The translations under genes and the position numbers were made by a program. From the IMG/VR virus record IMGVR_UViG_3300006308_000068, positions 1 through 33,625 of that record: a DNA stretch of 33,625 bases; one strand, 5' to 3'. Below are positions 14,731-24,774 of this stretch, one piece after another; position 1 is the first letter of the stretch, and the number at the start of each line of letters is the position of its first letter. This stretch comes from a virus. The notes below the pieces were generated by a model. That model was given only the letters and a program-made list of their open reading frames with translations, made no database searches and was not told the DNA's origin.

Positions 14731-16029
14731 ATGGGAATTAGAACAAGAAATAGAGCTAACAATGTAAATGCAGATGGCACACCTTTAACTTTAGGTGCAA
14801 GTGTGCAACCAGTTAAAGATGATGTAACAGCTTTGGCTTTAAGAGAAGCAACAAACGAATCGTCTGCTGCTTTCAATTTGCCTAATACTTTTATAGATAC
14901 GTTTTCAGATGACACAAATCTAGGAACACAAACAGATGTAGATAGAGTTAGTGGTCATATAACAACTGCTATAACAACTGTTGACGAATGGGTAAGCGAT
15001 GCTAATACTTTAGCATTATTACATTATAATGGAGCTAATGCTGGAACAGTATTTACAGATAGTTCTTCACACAATAGAACAATAACTAGACGTAATCAAC
15101 CTACTACAAATACAGGAGAGAAAAAATTTGGAAGTGCTTCTGCTTTCTTTGATGGTTCAGATGACTCTTTATCAATGCCTGATAGTGATGATTGGATTTG
15201 GGGAACAGGTGATTGGACTATGGAAACTTGGATATATATGAACGTCAATACAGGCACACACGGATATGATATATTCAACCAAGCAAAAACAGATGCTACC
15301 GATATTGGTGGTGCTTGGCATTGGGGTATTAGTCCTAATGCAGGAATGAAACAAAAATTTAATGTTTATCATAGAAATAGTACAACAACAGCAGATGATT
15401 TTGCTTTTGAATCTGGTACTGCTATGTCAACAGGTCAATGGTATCATATGGCAGTAGTTAGAGATGGAGGTACAATAAGATTTTATAAAGATGGTGTACA
15501 AGATGGTTCTGCTTCTGTACCAACTTCTTCTGGTGGTCATTTAATGACTGGTGCTTTAGGTGGTCAAGTATGGATAAGTAAAAGAGCTTATACTGACTCT
15601 TATGGTGTTCTTAACGGTTATTTAGATGAAATGAGAATATCAAATAATTGTAGGTATCCTAATGGAACAACTTTTACTCCACAAGAACGTACAACATCAA
15701 CAGCTACAGGAACATTAATTCAATCAGCTAATACAGTAGATGTAGCTAAAACAAAAGTAGCTGGAACAATGCTTTATAAAGATGGTATTGGAACAGGAGT
15801 TATCGGAACGGATTTAAAGATATATTTCAGTTGTGATAATGGTTCAAATTGGACTGAAGCGGTAAGTTATGATACTATTACTCCAGTCTATAGTACTGGT
15901 GTTAAACAAGTCCGTTTAGGAGAAACAACTTGTACAAGTGGCACAGGAGTTATTTACAAAGCTGTTTGGGCGAACCAGACAGATACTACTAAAGAAACAC
16001 AACTCCACGGAATAGGAATTAATTACTAA
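14731..16029 (+). CDS. LamG/concanavalin-type adhesin
   Basis: A 432-residue virion protein with a laminin-G/concanavalin-like jelly roll at about 88-315. Matching segments are LALLHYNG, GSASAFFDGSDDSLSMP, DWTMETWIYM, GQWYHMAVVRDGGTIRFYKDGVQDG and LNGYLDEMRISNNCRY, the usual order in LamG_3 domains. The first 85 residues form an attachment region, and the C-terminal 110 residues (YFSCDNGSNWTEAV, VKQVRLGETTCTSG) form a separate beta domain. LamG domains commonly bind glycans, so a role in host-surface recognition is likely. It follows the fibre gene by 1 base and precedes the gp8 promoter. Confidence 0.82.
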   Translation: MGIRTRNRANNVNADGTPLTLGASVQPVKDDVTALALREATNESSAAFNLPNTFIDTFSDDTNLGTQTDVDRVSGHITTAITTVDEWVSDANTLALLHYNGANAGTVFTDSSSHNRTITRRNQPTTNTGEKKFGSASAFFDGSDDSLSMPDSDDWIWGTGDWTMETWIYMNVNTGTHGYDIFNQAKTDATDIGGAWHWGISPNAGMKQKFNVYHRNSTTTADDFAFESGTAMSTGQWYHMAVVRDGGTIRFYKDGVQDGSASVPTSSGGHLMTGALGGQVWISKRAYTDSYGVLNGYLDEMRISNNCRYPNGTTFTPQERTTSTATGTLIQSANTVDVAKTKVAGTMLYKDGIGTGVIGTDLKIYFSCDNGSNWTEAVSYDTITPVYSTGVKQVRLGETTCTSGTGVIYKAVWANQTDTTKETQLHGIGINY

Positions 16030-16041
16030 TTAGAAAACTTG

Positions 16042-16049
16042 TATAAATA
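16042..16049 (+). promoter_or_regulatory. T4-type late promoter (TATAAATA)
   Basis: Exact TATAAATA, 18 bases before the gp8 ATG at 16068, with an AAAGGAAA ribosome site in the leader. It drives gp8 and the genes after it, probably through 25941, because no further late box was seen in those gaps. Confidence 0.75.
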
Positions 16050-16067
16050 TAGATAAAGGAAATAAGA

Positions 16068-17528
16068 ATGCCAGCAATTATAACAAATAAATTCAGAATA
16101 CACAACTCGGAACAATTCCAAGAAGCGTTTACTGAAGCGTCAGGAAATACTTTCTATTTAGGTATAGGAAGACCTCAACCATTTGGGACTTCTACAAGAG
16201 GAGATGGAAGAACAAATAATGAAGGAACAGACGCATTACCTGTGACTCCTGCAGATAACGAAAATACACAAAATTTTACATATGATGATATGCTTGCTTG
16301 TAAAAAAGTAGCAAGTACAAATGCTGGATTTGTAATTCCTAGAAGAAATTGGACGACTGCTACTGTATATGATTATTACAGACACGATTATGGAGAATAC
16401 ATTACTGGAACAACAACAGCACAAACTTCAAATAGTGGTGCTGTTACTTTATATGACGCAACTTTTTATGTATTAAGTGCTGCTAGAAATGTTTACAAAT
16501 GTTTAGATAATAATAGCGGTGGTACTTCAACTGTAGAACCTACAGGAACATCAACAACAATATTAGCAACTGCTGATGGATACAAGTGGAAATATATTTA
16601 CACTTTAACTGCTGCTCAACAAGCAGAATTTTTATCAGTAGATTTTATGGCAGTTGGTACAAATGGAACAGTTAATGCTGCTGCTGTAGATGGTGCAATC
16701 AATGTAATTAAAATTAAAACAGCGGGTTCTGCTGGTACAGATGGAACACACGCAAGTGTTCCAATACGAGGAGATGGATCAAGTGGAGTTTGTTCAGTAA
16801 CCATTGCTTCAGGTGCAGTTACAGCGGTAACCGTAACTACTCCAGGAACAGGATACACTTACGCATATATTAAACTTGCAGATATAAATGCTGCTGGTGG
16901 TGGTGCATTAATTAGTACAGAATTAGATTGTATGATTGAACCAAAAGGTGGACACGGATTTAATGCAGTACAAGAGTTAGGTGGATTTTTTGTTATGTTG
17001 AATACAAGTTTAGAAGGAACAGAATCAGCTAATTCAGGTGACGTAACTGTTGCAAATGATTTTAGAAAAGTAAGTTTAATAAGAGACCCGAAATCAGGTG
17101 GTACTGCTGCTTCTGCTGCTACATTGAGAGCAACAAGTGCCGTTGTTGGTGCGTCCAGTAATTTAACATTTTCAGTTGACGAAAAAATTTCACAAGCAAG
17201 CACAGGTGCAGTTGGAAAAGTTGTAGAGTGGGATCCAACAAATAAAATATTATATTATATTCAACCAAGACACAATGATGAGGGAGTAGATACTAACGGT
17301 AATCAGACAGCATTTAGTGGCACAAATATTATTACTGGTGCAGATACAAACGCAACTTTAACACCTGCTACGACAACAGGTACAGTTAATAGTCAAACAT
17401 TTTCAAACGGATATTCTAGTTCGGAAATTGACCACGGTTCAGGTGAAATAGTTTATGTAGAAAATAGAGCGCCAATCACTAGAGCTGCTGACCAAACCGA
17501 AAATATCAAATTGATTATAGAATTTTAG
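16068..17528 (+). CDS. 8: baseplate wedge protein gp8
   Basis: A 486-residue gp8-like wedge protein. The N-terminus MPAIITNKFRIHNSEQFQEAF, then FYLGIGRP, the DMLACKKV/FVIPRRNW block (about 75-100), VYKCLDNNSGGTSTVEPTG and DGYKWKYIYTLTAAQQ (about 165-180), is the pattern of gp8 in T4-like marine phages. In T4, gp8 dimers bridge the inner and outer wedge. The protein is larger than T4 gp8 (334), with Gly/Ala/Thr-rich additions in the second half. Confidence 0.85.
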   Translation: MPAIITNKFRIHNSEQFQEAFTEASGNTFYLGIGRPQPFGTSTRGDGRTNNEGTDALPVTPADNENTQNFTYDDMLACKKVASTNAGFVIPRRNWTTATVYDYYRHDYGEYITGTTTAQTSNSGAVTLYDATFYVLSAARNVYKCLDNNSGGTSTVEPTGTSTTILATADGYKWKYIYTLTAAQQAEFLSVDFMAVGTNGTVNAAAVDGAINVIKIKTAGSAGTDGTHASVPIRGDGSSGVCSVTIASGAVTAVTVTTPGTGYTYAYIKLADINAAGGGALISTELDCMIEPKGGHGFNAVQELGGFFVMLNTSLEGTESANSGDVTVANDFRKVSLIRDPKSGGTAASAATLRATSAVVGASSNLTFSVDEKISQASTGAVGKVVEWDPTNKILYYIQPRHNDEGVDTNGNQTAFSGTNIITGADTNATLTPATTTGTVNSQTFSNGYSSSEIDHGSGEIVYVENRAPITRAADQTENIKLIIEF

Positions 17529-17537
17529 GGGAGTTAA

Positions 17538-20500
17538 ATGCCAAGTCCAACAGATTTTAACTTATCGCCCTATTATGATGACTTTAATGAAAATAAAAAA
17601 TTTCATAGAGTTCTTTTCAGACCAGCATTTGCTGTACAGGCGAGAGAGTTAACACAATCACAGACGCAATTACAAAACCAAGTAGAAAGGGTTAGTGACC
17701 ATCTATTTGAAAAAGGTGCTATGGTTATACCTGGAGAAATCGGGTACGACTTAAATTACACTTCAGTAAAACTTTCAGCAAAATCAAACTCAACTTTAGC
17801 AGATTATAATGGATTAGAAGTAACAGGTGCAACTTCAGGTCTTGTTGCAAAAGTTATAGGTGTATCTGTAGCTGATGGAACTGATCCAGATACATTATTT
17901 GTAAAATATTCAAAAACTGGAACAGATAATACATCAACTTCCTTTTCTGATACAGAAATTTTAGATTGTACAATTAATTCTTTGGCTGCTACAGCGACTG
18001 TTGCTTCAACACATAAAGGTTGCGCTGCTGAAGTACAAAAAGGAGTTTATTATATTAATGGATATCACGTTGAAGTTTTACAACAAACAGTAGTACTAGA
18101 CAAATATACAAACACACCTTCATATAGAGTTGGTTTATTAGTTACAGAATCTTTTGTAACTCCAAATGAAGATGGAAGTTTAAATGATAATGCTCAAGGA
18201 ACATCAAATCAAAATGCTCCTGGTGCTCATAGATTTAAAATTGATTTAACACTTCAAAAGAAAACTTTAGCAGCTACAGATGATAAAAATTTCATAGAAT
18301 TATTAAGACTATCAAAAGGTATTTTACAGAATAGAGTTAGAAATACAGAATATGGAGTATTAGAAGATACTTTTGCTCGTAGAACATATGACGAGTCAGG
18401 AGATTATATTATTAAAGGTTTTGAATTAGATATAAGAGAACATTTACTATCAGGAAATAATAGAGGTATTTACGCTTCAGGTGCAGGTGGTGATTCATCT
18501 AAACTTGCAATAGGTTTAGCTCCAGGAAAAGCATATGTTAAAGGTTATGAAATAGAAAAATTAGGAACAACTTTTGTTGATGTAGATAAAGCAAGAGAGT
18601 TTGATACAGAACCAAACTTTAAAACTAGATTTGATTTAGGTAATTACTTAAACGTAACTAACGTTTATGGTACACCAGATATTGGTTTTGTAACAGGTGA
18701 TATAGAATCATATAAAAGTCTTGACTTATATAGTACGGCAACTGCTGTTAGAGGTGTAGTTAATACAGCAGCAGGTTCAAGTATTACTCAAATAGGAAGA
18801 GCAAAGTCAAGAGGATTTGAATACTCATCTGGTACTGCTGTAAATAATATTGTTTCAAGTGGTGGTTTAACAAGTTCTATTTTTAAACATTATCTATTTG
18901 ATGTAGAAACGTATACTCACTTAAATATATTAACAGCTCAAGCTTTTACAACTGGTGAAACTGTAACAGGTGGCACTTCTGGTGCAACTGGTGTTGTTCA
19001 ATCAATATCAACAACAGAAACGGCAACAATTAATAGTATAACTCAAGCAAATCCTTGCGTAGTTCAACACGCAAGTCCCCATAATTTTTTAGATGGACAA
19101 CAAGTTACTATTGCAGGTGTTGGAAGTTCTTGGGCAATTGATTCAGTTGTAACTACTGGTGGAGTATTTACAGTTAGAGTAGTTAATACTGTTGATTATA
19201 ATTTATACAAAGAAGATGGAACAACTCCTGTTAATTGTACAACTCCAGGTGCAGGTGGAACATCAACACACGGAATTGTAATAGCTTCAAATGTACAAGG
19301 TTCATTTACACCAGGTGAAATAATTACAGGTGGAACTTCAAGTAATACAGCAACTTTACAAGCAGATGTTTTAGGACGTAAAGCGGCAATAGTTTATGGT
19401 TCTTCTGATATTAAAACAATTAGTATGACAGGTTCTCCTGGGTATGTTGCGGATGTAGTGAGAGATAATGTTAGTATGACAGGTACACTATCTGTCGCAG
19501 GTGCAGGAAAAATAATTAATGGATTTGGTACAAGATTTACAGATGAATTAAAAATTGGAGATAAAATTACATATATAACAAATACTCCTCTTGCAGAAAC
19601 AAATGAAGTAGCCTATGTTATTAATGATACAAGTTTTGCAGTAACTTTAGGTGCAGGTGCTGATGTTACCAAATCATCTTTTACTAGAGGACGTGGTGCA
19701 GTAAAAGAACCAGGTAAAAATATTTCTATCTTTAAAATGCCTTATGAAACTATTAAGACATTAAAGACAACTGTTAATTCAGGAATAACAGATACAAATT
19801 TTGCAATTAGAAGACATTTCACAGCAACATTATCAGGTAATGGTGACGCTTCAATTACAGCAGGAACAAATGAAACATTTAGTGGATTAAAAGAATCAGA
19901 CTTTACTGTTTCTATTATGACAACTGGTGGTGGTAGTGCTGGTGCAGTATCAGATATATTAAGTTTAAGTGGTAGTAACCATTTAGCACAAACAATATTT
20001 ACTTTAGCAGGTTCTCCAACTGGTAAAACTTTAACATTAAATTTTGGTACTAATTATGCAGGACATAAAGTAAAAATATTAGCAACAGTTAATCGTTCAG
20101 TTGCAAGTTCTAAAACTAAAACATTAAATTCAGCACAAACAGTACAAATTGCTACACAAGCAACTGTTGAATCTGGTGTATGTGGATTAGGTAGAGCAGA
20201 TGTTTATAAAATTAATAACATTTATATGGCAGCAGATTTTTCTACAAATGCTATTGCTGGTGATACAGATATTACAGATAGATTTGATTTAGATACAGGA
20301 CAAAGAGATAACTTCTATGACATTGGAAGAATTAAATTAAAAAATGGTGCATTAACACCAACAGGAAGATTACTAGTTAATTTTGATTACTTCTCTCACG
20401 GTTCTGGAGATTATTTTGATGTAGACTCTTATTCAGGTATTGTTGATTATGAAAATATACCAGCATACGAATCATCAACAACTAATGAAAGATTTGAATT

Positions 20501-23500
20501 AAGAGATACTTTAGATTTCAGACCAAGAGTTGATGACGCTTCAACAATAAATTCAGGTAGCCAAGACCGTTCATATGACGGTGTAGGTGCTTCTACAGTT
20601 GATTCAGTTAAATTTGGTACAGACATAACATCCGATTTTGAATATTATTTACAAAGAGTTGATAAAATATATTTAGATTCAGCTGGAAAATTTCAAGTAT
20701 TGAGTGGTGCAAGTTCAGCAACACCAGATGTTCCTGGTTCTTTAGATAATGCTATGCATATGTACACTTTATTTTTACCAAGTTATGGATTAGATACAGC
20801 TGATGTTAGTATAGAAACAGTTGACAACCGAAGATATACAATGAGAGATATTGGACATTTAGAAAGAAGAATAACAAATGTTGAATATTATACTCAATTG
20901 TCTTTATTAGAAGTTGCTGCTCAAACATTACAAATACAAGACGCTGATGGATTTGATAGATTTAAAAATGGATTTGTTGTAGATAATTTTACAGGACACG
21001 CAATAGGTGACCCAGGAAATGTAGATTATAAAGTTTCAATGGATATGGCGAAAGGTGAAATGAGACCAACATTCCACGAGGATGCTATTCAACTTATTGA
21101 ACGTGATGGTGATGGTACAGCTATTGTTGCCGCTGATAGAACGGATGGACAATACCAAAAAACTGGAGATTTAATTACATTACCTTATAGTGAAACTGCT
21201 TTAATAACTCAACCGTATGCAAGTAAATCAATTAATGTTAACCCATTTGGAATATTTACTTGGATAGGTTCAATTGCATTAACACCAGCAAATGATGAAT
21301 GGAAAGAAACAGAAAGAGCACCAGAATTAACAATTACAAATGATGATGGTACTTGGGATACTTTAGTTGCTGTTTCTGGTAATCCAAATCTTCAAGAAGT
21401 AGAGATAGGTACAGTATGGAACGAGTGGACAAATAATTGGACTGGAACATCAACAACTAATACTACAGAAAATTTTGAACAAAGAGGTGGTCACGGTTGG
21501 AGAGTAATGCAAAGAGATATCCAAACAACTACTCAAACTGGAACAAGAACAAGAGCAGGAATTAGACAAGTAATAGTTCCAAAAACAATAACAAATAGTA
21601 TTGGTGATAGAATTATAAGTGTAGCATTTGTTCCGTTTATTAGAAGTAGAACAGTATCATTTACTGCTACAAGAATGAGACCAAATACAAGAGTTTATGC
21701 TTTCTTTGATAGTGATGATATATCTACTTACATAACACCAGATGGTGGTTCTTTAGGTGGTAATCTTGTCACGGATGCTAACGGTGCTGTAACGGGAACT
21801 TTTGCAATACCTGATCCAAAAGTAAATTCAAATCCAAGATGGCGAACAGGTCAAAGAATTTTTAGATTAACAAGTTCATCTACAAACGTTTTAACACAAG
21901 CACCAGATACAGCTGCTAATGCTGAATATATTGCTAGAGGTATTATAGAAACAGTACAAAATACAATTATTTCTACAAGAACAGCTGCTATAGAATTTAG
22001 AGCAACTAATGAAACAGAAAATGTAACTAGAACGGATGTCCAACGAGGGGCAGCTAGACAAGTTGGTTATCACGATCCATTAGCACAAACATTTATGATT
22101 GATGACGCTGGAGGTGTTTTCTTAACATCTATGGATTTATTTTTCAGTTCTAAAGACGCTAATGTACCTTTAACTTTACAAATTAGAAATACTGTAAATG
22201 GTTATCCAGGACAAAATATATTACCGTTTAGTGAAGTATCATTAAATCCACCTTCAGTTAATATAAGTGCTGACGCAACAGTTAAAACTACATTTACTTT
22301 TGCAAGTCCTGTTTATGTACAAGAAAATACAGAATATTCTTTTGTATTAATGGCAAACTCAACTGATTACAATTGTTATGTTGGTAGATTGGGAGAAACT
22401 GTAATAGGTTCAGATAGAACAATATCAGCACAACCATATGCTGGTGTAATGTTTAAATCACAAAATGGTGTGACTTGGACAACTGAACAAAACGAAGATA
22501 TTAAATTTACATTGAAGAGAGCAGAATTTGAAAATGTAACTGGAGATGTTATGTTGACAAATAATACTTTACCTGCTAGAACACTTAAACTTAATCCATT
22601 ACGAACAACAAATGCTTCAGGTGTAGTTAGAGTTTATCATCCAAATCACGGAATGCACGGCACATCAAATAATGTGACCATTGCAGGAGTGTCGGCTGGT
22701 ACCTATAATGGTATTGCTCATACTGATTTAAATGGAACATATACAAGTATTTCAAATGTAACCCTAGATAGTTATGATATTACAACAGCTGGAACAGCAA
22801 CTGCTACTGGTGATATTGGAAGCAATACTGTAACTGCAACACAAAATAGAAAATATGATGTAATGAATTTATCAGGTGTTCAAACAATGAAATTACCTGG
22901 TACAAGTATTGAATGGTATATTAGACCAACTACTGGACAATCAATGCACGGTGCAGAATCAGAATTTAGTTTAACTTCAACGGCAAATAAAGTTGCTGTT
23001 GTTAATTCTGAAAATGTACACTTTAACAATCCAAAAGCTGTAATGAGTGAAATAAATGAAACAAATGAAATGTCAGGTCAAAAATCTTTTTGGTTAAATT
23101 TAAAACTTTTAACTACTAATACAAAAGTTTCACCAGTTTTAGATACACAACGAATGAGTGCTTTTATGATTTCAAATAGATTAAATAATCCAACTTCTGG
23201 TAATACACCAGATTTTGTTGATGATATTGCTTCAACTGGTTCATCTACAGCTGCTCTTTATTTAACTAAACCTGTAGTATTAGAAAATTCATCAACTTCT
23301 TTAGACGTTAGATTGACTTCAAATGTTAGGTCAAGTTCAGTAGTACAAGTTTATCATAGAACATTAGGACCAGAAGATGATAGAAAGATTGAAGATTTAT
23401 CTTGGACACCATTTAATACAGATGGTTCGGAAGATACAACAGTAACACCTGCTGAAGATGACACAACATTTAGAGAATACAAATATTCAGTAGCTAGTTT

Positions 23501-23603
23501 AAATCCATTTACATCTTTACAAATTAAAATAGTAATGAAAGGGTCTATCTCATCATATCCTCCAATTGTAAGAGATATGAGAACAGTAGCATTGGCGATA
23601 TAA
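17538..23603 (+). CDS. giant DUF4815-type virion structural protein
   Basis: A 2021-residue protein, the longest gene in the window. The N-terminus SPYYDDFNENKKFHRVLFRPAFAVQARELTQSQTQLQNQVERV is the DUF4815 signature. NAQGTSNQNAPGAHRFKIDLTL (about 225-245) and GLAPGKAYVKGYEIEK (about 327-342) continue it. The middle carries modular beta repeats (GETVTGGTSGATGV, GEIITGGTSSNTAT near 475 and 595). The later part resembles a fibre: EYYTQLSLLE, a charged region and a long beta-rich C-terminus ending in PIVRDMRTVALAI. An AGGGGAG ribosome site precedes the ATG. It probably forms a peripheral baseplate or fibre component. Confidence 0.8.
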   Translation: MPSPTDFNLSPYYDDFNENKKFHRVLFRPAFAVQARELTQSQTQLQNQVERVSDHLFEKGAMVIPGEIGYDLNYTSVKLSAKSNSTLADYNGLEVTGATSGLVAKVIGVSVADGTDPDTLFVKYSKTGTDNTSTSFSDTEILDCTINSLAATATVASTHKGCAAEVQKGVYYINGYHVEVLQQTVVLDKYTNTPSYRVGLLVTESFVTPNEDGSLNDNAQGTSNQNAPGAHRFKIDLTLQKKTLAATDDKNFIELLRLSKGILQNRVRNTEYGVLEDTFARRTYDESGDYIIKGFELDIREHLLSGNNRGIYASGAGGDSSKLAIGLAPGKAYVKGYEIEKLGTTFVDVDKAREFDTEPNFKTRFDLGNYLNVTNVYGTPDIGFVTGDIESYKSLDLYSTATAVRGVVNTAAGSSITQIGRAKSRGFEYSSGTAVNNIVSSGGLTSSIFKHYLFDVETYTHLNILTAQAFTTGETVTGGTSGATGVVQSISTTETATINSITQANPCVVQHASPHNFLDGQQVTIAGVGSSWAIDSVVTTGGVFTVRVVNTVDYNLYKEDGTTPVNCTTPGAGGTSTHGIVIASNVQGSFTPGEIITGGTSSNTATLQADVLGRKAAIVYGSSDIKTISMTGSPGYVADVVRDNVSMTGTLSVAGAGKIINGFGTRFTDELKIGDKITYITNTPLAETNEVAYVINDTSFAVTLGAGADVTKSSFTRGRGAVKEPGKNISIFKMPYETIKTLKTTVNSGITDTNFAIRRHFTATLSGNGDASITAGTNETFSGLKESDFTVSIMTTGGGSAGAVSDILSLSGSNHLAQTIFTLAGSPTGKTLTLNFGTNYAGHKVKILATVNRSVASSKTKTLNSAQTVQIATQATVESGVCGLGRADVYKINNIYMAADFSTNAIAGDTDITDRFDLDTGQRDNFYDIGRIKLKNGALTPTGRLLVNFDYFSHGSGDYFDVDSYSGIVDYENIPAYESSTTNERFELRDTLDFRPRVDDASTINSGSQDRSYDGVGASTVDSVKFGTDITSDFEYYLQRVDKIYLDSAGKFQVLSGASSATPDVPGSLDNAMHMYTLFLPSYGLDTADVSIETVDNRRYTMRDIGHLERRITNVEYYTQLSLLEVAAQTLQIQDADGFDRFKNGFVVDNFTGHAIGDPGNVDYKVSMDMAKGEMRPTFHEDAIQLIERDGDGTAIVAADRTDGQYQKTGDLITLPYSETALITQPYASKSINVNPFGIFTWIGSIALTPANDEWKETERAPELTITNDDGTWDTLVAVSGNPNLQEVEIGTVWNEWTNNWTGTSTTNTTENFEQRGGHGWRVMQRDIQTTTQTGTRTRAGIRQVIVPKTITNSIGDRIISVAFVPFIRSRTVSFTATRMRPNTRVYAFFDSDDISTYITPDGGSLGGNLVTDANGAVTGTFAIPDPKVNSNPRWRTGQRIFRLTSSSTNVLTQAPDTAANAEYIARGIIETVQNTIISTRTAAIEFRATNETENVTRTDVQRGAARQVGYHDPLAQTFMIDDAGGVFLTSMDLFFSSKDANVPLTLQIRNTVNGYPGQNILPFSEVSLNPPSVNISADATVKTTFTFASPVYVQENTEYSFVLMANSTDYNCYVGRLGETVIGSDRTISAQPYAGVMFKSQNGVTWTTEQNEDIKFTLKRAEFENVTGDVMLTNNTLPARTLKLNPLRTTNASGVVRVYHPNHGMHGTSNNVTIAGVSAGTYNGIAHTDLNGTYTSISNVTLDSYDITTAGTATATGDIGSNTVTATQNRKYDVMNLSGVQTMKLPGTSIEWYIRPTTGQSMHGAESEFSLTSTANKVAVVNSENVHFNNPKAVMSEINETNEMSGQKSFWLNLKLLTTNTKVSPVLDTQRMSAFMISNRLNNPTSGNTPDFVDDIASTGSSTAALYLTKPVVLENSSTSLDVRLTSNVRSSSVVQVYHRTLGPEDDRKIEDLSWTPFNTDGSEDTTVTPAEDDTTFREYKYSVASLNPFTSLQIKIVMKGSISSYPPIVRDMRTVALAI

Positions 23604-23607
23604 TAAA

Positions 23608-23829
23608 ATGGCAAACGGAATATTGAAAGTTGAAGGACACTCAAATTTAGTTAGAGATATAAGTACTAATGCTATAGTAAGAACAAGTAATGAATATGCT
23701 ATCTATATGAAAAGAATAAGACAAAGAGAAGAGAATGCAGACCAATTAAGAGGTATGTGTTCCGAGATAAATAATTTAAAGAAAGAATTAAGAGAAATAA
23801 AAGATTTAATTAAGAAGGTTATAAAATAA
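23608..23829 (+). CDS. small coiled-coil protein of the tail module
   Basis: A 73-residue protein. The first 30 residues (ILKVEGHSNLVRDISTNAIVRT) form a short beta segment. The rest is a helix with heptad-like Leu/Ile spacing (INNLKKELREIKDLIKKVIK), consistent with a coiled coil. Similar short proteins sit beside fibre genes in marine T4-like phages. A chaperone or structural adaptor role is possible but not shown. Gaps of 4 and 1 bases to its neighbours indicate co-translation. Confidence 0.7.
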   Translation: MANGILKVEGHSNLVRDISTNAIVRTSNEYAIYMKRIRQREENADQLRGMCSEINNLKKELREIKDLIKKVIK

Positions 23830-23830
23830 A

Positions 23831-24763
23831 ATGGCTGTAAGAAATATAGCATTAACAGATACACTAGAACAATTTAGAACAAATTTTAACGATATGTGTC
23901 TAAATGATTTTGGAGATATTGGAACTTTAGACCCTTCAATGTCGGCAACTAGTGTTATTGGTGCAGTTAATGAATTAGCTAGTCAAATTTTTGCTGCTGA
24001 AGGTTGGAAGATGGAAGATTCTTCTTCAACTGTACAGCAAATTGGTGCAGGTCAAACTGCTCAATTTAAAGGTGTTTCAAACCAAACAACTGCTGTTGTA
24101 TCTGTTCCAGATATTTTAACAATTGGTTTAACAAATGTTGTTAATATTACTACTTCTTTATCAGCTCCAATTGTATCTGCAGGAAGTTTAACTTTAACAA
24201 ATGGTTCTATTACAGATTCAAGTGGTTCTATAGATTTTGGAGATGACCATATAATAACAACTGGTGACATACAAGCAAATAATATCACAGCGCCGACTAT
24301 TACAACTACAGGTGGGACGAATACTTTAGGAACAGTTTCAGTAGTTGGTAATACATTTTCATCTACAGATTCTACTGTACTTCATTTTGATGATGATGTT
24401 CAAATTGAAGGTGGATTAAAAACAAATACTATTACTGCTCGCACAGGAGATAGTGTTAATTTTGGTGGTAGTCATATATCAACAAATAATATAACAACAA
24501 GTGGGGCTATTTACTTAACAGGTGCAAATAGCAATTTAGGTATTTATTTTGAAGGTGCAACAAATGACGCATTTAAAACATATATAAGACCTACAGACCC
24601 TACAGCAGAAAGAATAGTAACATTACCTGACTCAACAGGAACAGTTGCTTTAACTAATACGACAGGATATGCTGATGGTACTATTTTTACATCTTCATCA
24701 ACTTTAGTAATCTACAATTCAGCGGGAGTAGCGCAAAAGACGATTGTTGGTAGTGCTACATAG
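23831..24763 (+). CDS. tail-fibre-like structural protein
   Basis: A 310-residue protein. The N-terminal domain (LTDTLEQFRTNFNDMCLNDFGDIGTLDP, SATSVIGAVNELASQIF) is a recognisable attachment module of marine phage fibres. It is followed by a repetitive Thr/Gly/Ser/Asn-rich shaft. The C-terminal 60 residues (YIRPTDPTAERIVTLPDSTGTVAL) are a common fibre-tip motif with an ERIVTLP strand. Receptor contact is inferred. Confidence 0.75.
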   Translation: MAVRNIALTDTLEQFRTNFNDMCLNDFGDIGTLDPSMSATSVIGAVNELASQIFAAEGWKMEDSSSTVQQIGAGQTAQFKGVSNQTTAVVSVPDILTIGLTNVVNITTSLSAPIVSAGSLTLTNGSITDSSGSIDFGDDHIITTGDIQANNITAPTITTTGGTNTLGTVSVVGNTFSSTDSTVLHFDDDVQIEGGLKTNTITARTGDSVNFGGSHISTNNITTSGAIYLTGANSNLGIYFEGATNDAFKTYIRPTDPTAERIVTLPDSTGTVALTNTTGYADGTIFTSSSTLVIYNSAGVAQKTIVGSAT

Positions 24764-24774
24764 GAGATTTAATT

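Noticed and set aside
8902-17203. Several minus-strand open frames of 60-114 codons within the baseplate genes
   Set aside because: They are antisense to strong structural proteins, have odd composition (Thr/Val/Ile/Ser or Ala/Pro runs), and lack promoters or ribosome sites. They mirror the codon bias of the sense genes.
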